DNA of 64,000 nt. Source: Eleusine coracana subsp. coracana (lineage: Eukaryota > Streptophyta > Magnoliopsida > Poales > Poaceae). The translations under genes and the position numbers were made by a program. Under the pieces are notes generated by a model that saw nothing but the letters and a program-made list of their open reading frames with translations, did no database searches and was not told the origin of the DNA. Where the stretch lies: positions 22,355,807-22,419,806 of the forward strand of contig CM064429.1 of the NCBI GenBank assembly GCA_032690845.1, read 5' to 3'. Shown here piece by piece: positions 22,701-32,400 of this stretch (position 1 is its first letter; each line of letters opens with the position of its first letter).

Positions 22701-24306
22701 TGGAGCGACCATGATGAACACTATCAACATCATATTGCCAAGGACAGCCAAGCAACAAAGAGCATGCTTCCATTGGAACAACATCACAATCTACAAAATC
22801 AGAATAGGCGCCAAGAGAGAAAGGAACATGTACCGAGCGCGTTACCTTTATTTTGCCACCATCATTAAGCCATTGAACGTGATAAGGATGTGGATGCTTC
22901 CTTGTTGGCAATGACAACAGCTCCACCAAGGTCGTACTAGCCAAATTGTTGTAACTGCCACCATCGATGATTATACGGACCGCTCGTTCTTGCACAACGC
23001 CTTTGATATGAAAAATGTTGTGGCGCTGATGCTTTTCATCCTGAACTACCTGTGTACTAAGAACACGCTGCACAACAAGAGTGGCACACCTGTCGGTGGC
23101 ACTAGAGTCGACATGAAGCTCCGTATTATCTGCATGATTAGTGGCAAGCATAGTCTGCTGAATATCCTCAGAATCACTAGCAGAAGAATACCCACCGTCG
23201 TCATGAATCAACATAGTTCATTTATTTGGACAATCGCGTATCACATGACCAAATCCTCGGCAACGGTGACACTGAATATCACGAGCTCGTCCAGACGACG
23301 AGGAGGACGGCACGAACGAGGCAGATTTGGCCGTGGATGGAGCACTCGACTTGGACGTGGTCGAGGAGTGGTCGCGCGACGTGGAAGGAGGTGTCGACCG
23401 TGGAGCTGAAGGCGTCTTGGACCCTACAAAAATGTTAGGTCTTGACGAAGATTGTTGATCCTGCACTTCACGTTCAGCTTTACAAGCATATTCAAATAAG
23501 GTGGTCATATCATCATAATGCTTATAATCAAGAATATTCTGAATTTCACGATTTAACCCACCCCTAAAGCGAGCCATAGAAGCATCATCCAGTTCAACTA
23601 AACCACAGCGAATCATACCCTTTTGCAAAGCTTGATAATAATCCTCTACGAAAAGTGAACCTTGTTGAAAACGCTGCATTTGATTAAGAAAATCTCTAGC
23701 ATAATATGACGGCACAAAACGATGACGCATAGCAGCTTTTAATGCCGTCCAAGTGGCTGAAATATTATCAGGATATCTTTGTCTATACTCACGCCACCAA
23801 AGTAAAGCAAATTCAGTAAATTCACTAATAGCAGCCTTAACTTGTAAATTAGCAGGAATATCATGGCATGCAAATTTTTGTTCAACCTCTAATTCCCAAT
23901 CAAGATAAGCACCCGGATCATATTTGCCATTAAAAGTGGGAATACGAAATTTTATTTTGGCAAAAGAATCATTAATAGGAACACGTACCCTACGAGAACG
24001 ACCACGGCGATTGTCGTCATCCTGCTCGGTGTTGGCGCCGTAGTCACGTGCATGTTGCAACTCCGTGAGCTGCGTCGTCATGGTCCCAAGCTGCGTCGAC
24101 ATGGCCTCAAGACGAGTCATGATCGTCGCGAGCGTGGTGCGGGCAGCTGTATCAGCGAGGTCCAGTTGATCAAAACGCTCATTTGACGAAGTGACCGTAG
24201 AGTCAAGTCTCTCGTGCATCGTCTTCATGTCATTTTGTAGACCATCTACCTGTGCCTGGACATCCTGGAGGGTGAGCTCCTCCGACTTTGAGCTGTTTTC
24301 TGCCAT
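19574..24306 (-). pseudogene. Gag-pol polyprotein of element A, broken in three places
   Basis: It is collinear with the intact polyprotein at 29490-34229: coiled-coil-like N-terminus, CRM-type gag core, zinc knuckle CHRCRGFGHVIRDC, protease IDGGS, RT (YFDDILIYS), RNase H, integrase and LTR-encoded tail. Relative to that sibling there are three lesions. A TGA replaces an arginine codon just after the knuckle (23220-23218). A one-base loss near 21510 shifts the frame in the RT-RNase H connection. A TAG replaces a tryptophan codon ahead of the integrase core (20671-20669). The protease motif also reads GGSYNN instead of GGSCNN. Two of the three lesions are C-to-T or G-to-A changes. It cannot encode a full polyprotein. 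Confidence 0.93.
19782..19794 (-). other. Polypurine tract of the minus-strand element A
   Basis: The minus strand reads AAGAAGGGGAGGA immediately before the 3' LTR. It primes plus-strand synthesis in LTR elements. The tract is at the same time translated (QEGED) because the polyprotein frame runs through it. Confidence 0.9.
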
Positions 24307-24799
24307 AGAAACACAAGCAATACAAAAAGCAGGATCCTACAATGAGAGGTGAGTGGTGGATGAAAAGCTCAATCAAAAAGCTGTTATCAAATTCTTACCT
24401 GTCCTTACCAAGCACGCAAGCGTGAACTGCAACCACGGGTAAAACCGGTGGAAGATTGGAGGAGCGATTGCGTGGTGAAACAAAAACCTGCTCGTAGTAG
24501 AAAATTTGTGGGGCTAGGAGGCTGCACTCAATCCAAGGGTTAGCACAATTCGAACAATAACTGCAAAGCTGAATAATGGTGCTAAACGCGAAAAGATTGC
24601 TGCCGGTACAAGTGCAAGAGGAAGGAAGAAGGATCAAAACAAAGTGCAGCAAGAACGCGTCGCCTGTGTTGCTCGGCCGCTCTTTTTTTTCTCTTTTTTT
24701 TCTTTTTTTTCTTTCTTTTCTTTCTCTTTTTTTTTAATACTTTTTGCTGAAAATATAAACAATGAGACCTCAAATAAGCAATTAAGCACAAGCACTTTT

Positions 24800-24843
<44 letters not shown>

Positions 24844-25096
24844 GTAGGGACACACGAAACCGAACAGAACCAAACACAGGGCGAGGCGAGCGGGTCACGA
24901 CGTAACCGAGTAGGACTCGATCAGCGAGGCGAGTGGGTCACGACGTAACCGAGTAGGACTCGATCGGCGAGGCAGTGATTGACCCGGACTCACGGTGCAG
25001 CGGAAAAACTTGGCAAGCGATCGGCTGACCACAACTTGGCAAGCGAGACGGGGTAAACAGATGCGGCGGAAAGCAAACTGTGGTGGTGAAAACACG
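24307..25096 (-). other. Leader of the minus-strand element A (truncated)
   Basis: It is homologous to 28500-29489 of the full-length element. On the plus strand it shows a T-rich/C tract (24681-24736), a (CT)n microsatellite (about 24801-24840) and two 43-bp repeats containing cgagtaggactcgatc (24890-24970), where the full-length element has 88-bp units. No gene is present. Confidence 0.85.
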
Positions 25097-25133
25097 CATT
25101 ATGGGGTGCAGCTATATGGTTAGTTCACAACCT

Positions 25134-27658
25134 TGTCACACCCATTTTAAGAAGCAAAAGGGGTGCAGCCGTACGTGTGCCTAGGATCCAGTTACACACA
25201 CATACGGTACATCATTAGTGGTAAACTGAATAAGTATCCATAACCTTTTTTTATTCCATCGTATCTTTATTACAAAAGGACCTGTAGGTCTAAAAGAAAA
25301 GTACATCAAAGCAGCAGAAATAAACTAGCGTAGACGTCCCAAGACTCCACAGGCACCGACTGATGGACCATCGCCTAGAATTCACCGCCATCTTCTTCAT
25401 GGTAGTCCCAACCTTCTCCTGTGGCTGAGCAGCGATATGGTATAGCAAGGGTGAGTACGTGTCGTACTCAGCAAGTGGGGAAAAGATGACATGGGGCTAA
25501 AGACAATAAAGGCTTACAGGGCTTTATTGCATGAGCTTTTAATTAACCTAAGCATCCTATTTACTATATGGGGTCATCCCAACCCTCAACCACGCGATCC
25601 TATCCAAGCCAAGTACATTCCAAACCACCAGTACCCACCATTTCATCCCAAACCAACTAATCTTGTGAGGACTCGAGGCCGCTCGTGACCGTGAGCACGG
25701 CTATCATGATAGTTTGATACTCTGCAGAGTTTGTACCACTTTACCCACAAGTCGTGATTCCCCTTGTGCCCGTGGACGCGACGCACATTACACACTTCCT
25801 TGTGTGTGTGGCAGGGTTTCACTATGAGGCTCTTCCAAAGGGTCTCCCAGTACATGCTAGCCACTAAGGTTCCACTCCCATCCCTAAATGATAGCCCATC
25901 AACAAGCAGTTCATCACCCCAGGAACCCCTCCTTAGCCAATCGGATACAAGGACAGTCCTCTCTTGACTTCCATTCCCCGCTCCATATCGATAAATGCTG
26001 CACCGACACTAGGAGAACACCTAATTACTAGGCCTAGCCTTACCCATATCGGTCTTGTAATGGCATTTTTTTCCTGGGTTATCGCTCTAAGAACCGGTTC
26101 CTAGGATCTACAACAGGCCTACCGCCACCAACCATGTGCCCACGGCACCACATCCATTCCATCCGGCCTGCATAGATCCCTAAGTCCATGTTGCTAAAAA
26201 TTACCAACTCTTTCCCAAGTGATATTGTTCATTAGTCAAAATTAAATGGAACCCATCGATGCAGTAAGCAACTAAGCATGTCTACCCATTGACCGATAGA
26301 GTTCTAATTCAAGGCGACAAGGACAAGATAGAACAATACCAGTAAACCCTATCGATAGGTTCCCAATCAATTAACACAAGCATGCAAATCCTAAAGTAAT
26401 ATTCACAATAGGTACAAAATGCATCAAGGACACTTGCCTTCGTCCTGCGCGTGCTGTTGCTCAACCACTTCGAACTCCTGCTCTTGGAGGTCCTCGTACG
26501 TTAATCCTTGCGTGCAGTCGTCTTTACGCGTGATAGTACCGGCACAAGCAATTGCATACACCATCAATACACAGCCATGCAATCGTAAAAAAAACAATAT
26601 GATAATGCCATGAATGCATAGGTTATGCTCCTACGATCGTTTTGGCATAAGAATCACTTAATTCGGAGTTACGAGTAAAAAGTTATGAAGGTTTGAAGAT
26701 ACAGGGTTAAAATAAGAAAATCAGAAAAATAGTACTAACAGGTAGTATTAGTTACTACGATCACGTTAGCGCAAGAATTACTTAATTCCGAGTTATGATT
26801 GAAAAGTTCTGAAGGTTTGAAGTTTTGGGACTAAAATAGTAAAAACAGATAGATGTAGGGACCTAAAAGTAATTTCTAAAAAGTATATGGACTAATTTGT
26901 AAAAATAACATGGTGAAATAACCTATCCTAAAATCTAGGGACTAAAATGTAATGTATAACAAGTTCAAGGACTAAAGTGCAAAAAGACAGGTCCTAAATA
27001 TAATTAAAAATAAGTCCAGGGCTGTTTTTGTAAAAATACAAGGGCAAAATAATAATTCTAGAAAAATATAGGGGTGTTTCTATAAAAATGTAGTGCTAAA
27101 ATAATTTTTATGAAGTTCAGGGGCTTAAATAAAATTTTGTAAGGTTTCTGCATAAGAACAGGCATAAATATAATTTAAAATAAATACAGGGGCCTAATTA
27201 CAATTAAATAAAGGTTCTAAAAAAAACTTAGGTTTGAAAACTAATTTTAGCAAACCCTAGGGACCTATGCGCAAAAGTGTAGAATTAACCAGGAATTAAT
27301 TGAATTAATTTTTAACTAAAAATCTTACAAAAATCCGTGGACCGGGCCTGTGGATCTGTGGCCCCGTGGTCCACTGGTCCACGATGGGCCGATTGCACAC
27401 CCCGAAGGGGTATGTAATCTGGCGCGTTGGATCAAGACCCAACGGCCGAGGTTTAAGCGGGGTGGGGCATGGCTGCCGGCGGCCACTCCAGGCGGCGGAG
27501 CGGCGGGAGATCGGCGGAGCTCGGGCTCCGATGGCCGGATCTCGGTGCAAATGGGGAAAAAGGGGGAGGAGAAGACGGCGATCTCACCTAGGGGGTCACG
27601 CACGGGAGGAAGAGGTCGAGGAGGGGCTCGCGACGACGGTGGTAGCTCCGGCTCGTCG
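25134..27658 (-). repeat. Tekay-like LTR C, first part (3' end to GC-rich core), interrupted by element A
   Basis: The left end TGTCACACCC is the reverse complement of the LTR terminus GGGTGTGACA. The body repeats phrases found in 35554-36286 and 2900-4475. From 26640 to 27300 it is an AT-rich stretch with many gggactaaa/aaaatgtaa-type phrases, followed by a GC-rich core (27330-27658). The LTR continues at 34667, because the full-length element A at 27659-34661 duplicated CGTCG at the insertion point. Total reconstructed length is about 3.4 kb. A 37-bp segment (25097-25133) separates it from the truncated element A. Confidence 0.65.
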
Positions 27659-28298
27659 TGATGAGGACATCAACGACATACGAATAATGACGACGGAAGA
27701 TGGCGCGCCAAACCAAGCTGTCACGCCTCCACCTCTCGTCGTCGCGCCTCCTCGAGTTACGGATCCATCTTCTAACGAGACGACGACGTACAAGGGCCCA
27801 ATCACTAGAGCTCGAGCCCAGGAATTGAAGACGGTTTTGATGCTAAGGAACGACGGCCCAGGATGATGTCGCCCGAAGGCCCACGTGGCCCAAGTCGCAC
27901 GACTCCCTCTCCACCGCGCGCCTCTCCACTTCAGCCGGCCCTAAATGCCTCGTCCTCCCCCTATATAGTCAAGGGCTGCGCCCCTTGTAATCTTTGAGTT
28001 TTGTTTTAAGTTTAGCTTAGCTATACATCCGTCTCTCGACGTGAATTCAGAACTCCACCTTCGTGCAATACATCAGATTGCTCGCCTCTAATTCTTGCTC
28101 GTTCTTCGATTGCGCGTAAGAATTGATCCTCGTGATCAGGTTGATCTTGTTTACCGCAAGGTTAATATCCTCCGGAAGTTGGTTCAGCGATTGCATTGGC
28201 GCTTCGGCTTGCTTGTCGTAGTCGGATCGTGAGGGTCAACATCCACCAAATCGAAGTTATCTCCACTCGTCGAAAGATCAGGCACTCTACACCTATCA
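27659..28298 (+). repeat. 5' LTR of the full-length element A
   Basis: It starts TGATGAGGACATC and ends ACACCTATCA. It contains CTATATAG (27961), the probable promoter core. The first ~200 bp repeat the coding sequence of the polyprotein tail, although in the 5' LTR they are upstream of the promoter. Confidence 0.97.
27962..27967 (+). promoter_or_regulatory. TATA-type promoter core in LTR A
   Basis: TATATA in the context cccccTATATAGtcaaggg lies about 300 bp into the LTR, as expected for the U3/R transition. It is conserved in most family A LTRs here. The LTR pair at 49039-49678 and 55893-56532 has TATTTA instead. Confidence 0.6.
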
Positions 28299-28300
28299 AG

Positions 28301-28316
28301 TGGTATCAGATTCCAG
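28301..28316 (+). other. Primer binding site, initiator tRNA-Met type
   Basis: TGGTATCAGATTCCAG begins two bases after the LTR. The first ten bases match the complement of the initiator tRNA-Met 3' end (TGGTATCAGAGC...). The later bases differ, so the usable match is short. Confidence 0.85.
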
Positions 28317-28620
28317 TGTTTCTCGGTGAGTTTTATCCAAGTCCACATAAACCAAAAATTACAAAAAAAAAGTTTACCCCAGTACGGTTTTGAGCCTCGC
28401 ACTTTCGTTCAATAATTTGCGTTGTTGAGTTTTTGTGCTTTCGCTTTTGATCGTTGCTGGTACACTGTGTTTCATCGTTTTCTTCCTATCATCGTCGTAT
28501 CCTTCCGCCGTGCCGCGTGTTTTCACCACCACAGTTTGCTTTCCGCCGCATCTGTTTATCCCGTCTCGCTTGCCAAATTTATCCGCTGCACCATGAGTCC
28601 AGGTCAATCACTGCCTCGAT

Positions 28621-28920
28621 GATCGAGTCCTACTCGGTTACGTCGTGACCCGCTCGCCTCACTGATCGAGTCCTACTCGGTTACGTTGTGACCCGCTCGC
28701 CTCGCCCTGTGTTTAGTTCTGTTCGGTTTCGTGTGTCCCGCTCGCCTCGCTGATCGAGTCCTACTCGGTTACGTCGTGACCCGCTTGCCTCGCCCTGTGT
28801 TTAGTTCTGTTCGGTTTCGTGTGTCCCGCTCGCCTCGCTGATCGAGTCCTACTCGGTTACGTCGTGACCCGCTCGCCTCGCCCTGTGTTTGTTTCTGCTC
28901 GGTTTCGTTTGTTCCTACTC
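28621..28920 (+). repeat. Leader tandem repeat, 88-bp unit
   Basis: Units start with gatcgagtcctactcgg at 28621 (a short 43-bp form), 28664, 28752 and 28840. Each contains tgacccgctcgcctcg and, in the long form, tctgttcggtttcgtgtg. Other copies of element A carry two units (41072 and 41160; 50647 and 50735) or two short ones (24890-24970). Confidence 0.9.
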
Positions 28921-29049
28921 TAGAGAGAGAGAGAGAGAGATAGTGCTTGTGCTTAATTGCTTATTACCGTTCTACCCCTGCCTCAAAAAAAAAGTGCTTG
29001 TGCTTAATTGCTTATTTGAGGTCTCATTGTTTATATTTTCAGCAAAAAG

Positions 29050-29117
29050 TATTAAAAAAAGAGAAAAAAAAGAAAAAAAGAGAAAAAAAGAGAAAAAAAA
29101 AGAGAAAAAAAAAGAGC
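29050..29117 (+). repeat. Purine-only tract (A-rich, interrupted by G)
   Basis: A ~68-base run of A with G at intervals lies in the leader. Homologous tracts of different length are at 50906-50994 and, reversed, 24681-24736. Length instability is typical of such tracts. Confidence 0.85.
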
Positions 29118-29489
29118 GGCCGAGCAACACAGGCGACGCGTTCTTGCTGCACTTTGTTTTGATCCTTTTTCCTTCCTCTTGCACTTGTACCGGCAGCAAT
29201 CTTTTCGCGTTTAGCACCATTATTCAGCTTTGCAGTTATTGTTTGAATTGTGCTAACCCTTGGATTGAGTGCAGCCTCCTAGCCCCACAAATTTTCTACT
29301 ACGAGCAGGTTTTTGTTTCACCACGCAATCGCTCCTCCAATCTTCCACCGGTTTTACCTGTGGTTGCAGTTCACGCTTGCGTGCTTGGTAAGGACGGGTA
29401 AGAATTTGATAACAGCTTTTTGATTGAGCTTTTCACCCACCACTCACCTCTCGTTGTAGGATCCCGCTTTTTGTATTGCTTGTGTTTCT

Positions 29490-32400
29490 ATGGCAGAAAA
29501 CAGCTCGAAGTCGGAGGAGCTCACCCTCCAGGATGTCCAGGCACAGGTTGACGGTCTACAAAACGACATGAAGACGATGCACGAGAGACTTGACTCTACG
29601 GTCACTTCGTCGAATGAGCGTTTTGATCAACTGGACCTCGCTGATACGGCTGCCCGCACCACGCTCGCGACGATCATGACTCGTCTTGAGGCCATGTCGA
29701 CGCAGCTTGGGACCATGACGACGCAGCTCACGGAGTTGCAACATGCACGTGACTACGGCGCCAACACCGAGCAGGACGACGACAATCGCCGTGGTCGTGC
29801 TCGTAGGGTACGTGTTCCTATTAATGATTCTTTTGCCAAAATAAAATTTCGTATTCCCACTTTTAATGGCAAATATGATCCGGGTGCTTATCTTGATTGG
29901 GAATTAGAGGTTGAACAAAAATTTGCATGCCATGATATTCCTGCTAATTTACAAGTTAAGGCTGCTATTAGTGAATTTACTGAATTTGCTTTACTTTGGT
30001 GGCGTGAGTATAGACAAAGATATCCTGATAATATTCCAGCCACTTGGACGGCATTAAAAGCTGCTATGCGTCATCGTTTTGTGCCGTCATATTATGCTAG
30101 AGATTTGCTTAATCAAATGCAGCGTTTTCAACAAGGTTCACTTTCCATAGAGGATTATTATCAAGCTTTGCAAAAGGGTATGATTCGCTGTGGTTTAGTT
30201 GAACTGGATGATGCTGCTATGGCTCGCTTTAGGGGTGGGTTAAATCGTGAAATTCAGAATATTCTTGATTATAAGCATTATGATGATATGACCACCTTAT
30301 TTGAATATGCTTGTAAAGCTGAACGTGAAGTGCAGGATCGACAATCTTCGTCAAGACCTAACATTTTTGTAGGGTCCAAGACGCCTTCAGCTCCACGGTC
30401 GACACCTCCTTCCACGTCGCGCGACCACTCCTCGACCACGTCCAAGTCGAGTGCTCCATCCACGGCCAAATCTGCCTCGTTCGTGCCGTCCTCCTCGTCG
30501 TCTGGACGAGCTCGTGATATTCAGTGTCACCGTTGCCGAGGATTTGGTCATGTGATACGTGATTGTCCAAATAAACGAACTATGTTGATTCGTGACGACG
30601 GTGGGTATTCTTCTGCTAGTGATTCTGAGGATATTCAGCAGACTATGCTTGCCACTAATCATGCAGATAATACGGAGCTTCATGTCGACTCTAGTGCCGC
30701 CGACAGGTATGCCACTCTTGTTGTGCAGCGTGTTCTTAGTACACAGGTCGTTCAGGATGAAAAGCATCAGCGCCACTACATTTTTCATATCAAAGGCGTT
30801 GTGCAAGAACGAGCGGTCCGTATAATCATCGATGGTGGCAGTTGCAACAATTTGGCTAGTACGACCTTGGTGGAGCAGTTGTCATTGCCAACAAGGAAGC
30901 ATCCACATCCTTATCACGTTCAATGGCTCAATGATGGCGGCAAAATAAAGGTAACGCGCTCGGTACGTGTTCCTTTCTCTCTTGGCGCCTATTCTGATTT
31001 TATAGATTGTGATGTTGTTCCAATGGAAGCATGCTCTTTGTTGCTTGGCCGTCCTTGGCAATATGATGTTGATAGTGTTCATCATGGTCGCTCCAATTAT
31101 TATTCCTTCATGTTTAAGGGTCAGAAAATTGCTATTCATCCTATGACACCTGAACAAGTTCTTAAAGATGATATTGCTCGAGCGACAAAAGCTGCAAAAT
31201 TGGTTACATCGCCTCCTGTTGCACCTGTTCAACATGAGATCAAATTGAATAACCCTATCTTGCTTGCTACACGTGCTGATTTTGATGAATTACATCATGC
31301 CAATCTGCTTTGCTATGCGCTAGTTTGCTCTCGTATGCTTGTTTCACTAGATGAGGCGCCTATGTTGCATATTCCTCCTGTTGTTGCTAACCTTTTGCAG
31401 GACTATAAAGATGTTTTTCCCGCTGAATTGTCGCCGGGTCTTCCTCCTATTCGTGGCATAGAACATCAGATTGATTTAATTCCATGCGCACAGCTTCCTA
31501 ATCGCGCCCCGTACCGCACAAATCCTGAGGAGACGAAAGAAATTCAGCATCAAGTGCAGGCATTGCTTGATAAAGGTTACATTCGTGAGTCTCTCAGCCC
31601 TTGTTCGGTTCCTGTTTTGCTTGTTCCTAAGAAAGATGGTTCTTGGCGTATGTGTGTAGATTGTCGTGCAATTAACAATATTACAATTCGTTATCGATAT
31701 CCTATACCACGCCTTGATGATATGCTTGATGAACTTAGTGGTGCCACAATTTTCTCTAAGGTTGATTTGCGTAGTGGTTACCATCAAATAAGAATGAAAT
31801 TAGGAGATGAATGGAAAACGGCTTTTAAAACTAAATTTGGCTTGTATGAATGGTTGGTTATGCCGTTTGGATTGTCTAATGCTCCTAACACTTTTATGCG
31901 CTTAATGAATGAAGTTCTTCGGTCTTTCATTGGAATATTTGTTGTTGTCTATTTTGATGATATCCTTATATACAGCAAATCCATGAATGAGCATTTAGAT
32001 CATTTGCGTGCTATTTTTGATGCTTTGCGTGCTGCTCACTTGTTTGGGAACATGGAAAAATGCATTTTTTGCACGCAACGTGTTTCGTTTCTTGGATATG
32101 TTGTTACTCCACAGGGCATTGAGGTCGATAGCAGCAAGGTGGACGCCATTCAGAGTTGGCCCCAACCGACGACGGTCACACAGGTTCGCAGTTTTCTTGG
32201 TCTTGCAGGCTTCTATCGTCGTTTTGTGCGGGATTTCAGTTCTATTGCTGCACCATTACATGAGCTGACCAAGAAGGGTGCGCCATTTGAGTGGGGCGCA
32301 CCACAAGACGACGCATTCAACACTTTAAAGGAACGTTTAACTCATGCTCCTCTCTTACAATTGCCTAATTTTGATAAAGTGTTTGAATTGGAATGTGATG

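Larger units (their letters stand above)
19142..25096 (-). mobile_element. Element A (CRM-like Ty3/gypsy), 5'-truncated and inactivated
   Basis: The 3' LTR (19142-19781), polypurine tract, complete gag-pol region and most of the leader are present on the minus strand. The copy stops at about 25096, in the leader part that in the full-length element lies some 230 bp after the primer site, so the 5' LTR and primer site are lost. The left flank is GTAGA (19137-19141), with no partner on the right. Coding damage is listed under the polyprotein. Its leader differs from the other copies in tandem-repeat number and in a long CT/GA microsatellite. Confidence 0.93.
28317..29489 (+). other. Leader of element A, non-coding, with candidate splice sites
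   Basis: The 1.2-kb leader between primer site and gag shows CTCGGTGAGTTT near 28322 (strong 5' donor consensus), GGGTAAGAATT near 29397 (second donor) and TCGTTGTAGG ending near 29460 (acceptor), 30 bp before the gag ATG. It holds a tandem array (28621-28920), a short GA microsatellite (28921-28941), a duplicated gtgcttgtgcttaattgc phrase (28944 and 28994) and a purine tract (29050-29117). Open frames here are compositional. Confidence 0.75.

Noticed and set aside
27366..27866. 166-codon frame running from LTR C into LTR A
   Set aside because: The first half is GC-rich LTR C; the second half is the polyprotein tail contained in a 5' LTR. The fusion is created by the insertion.
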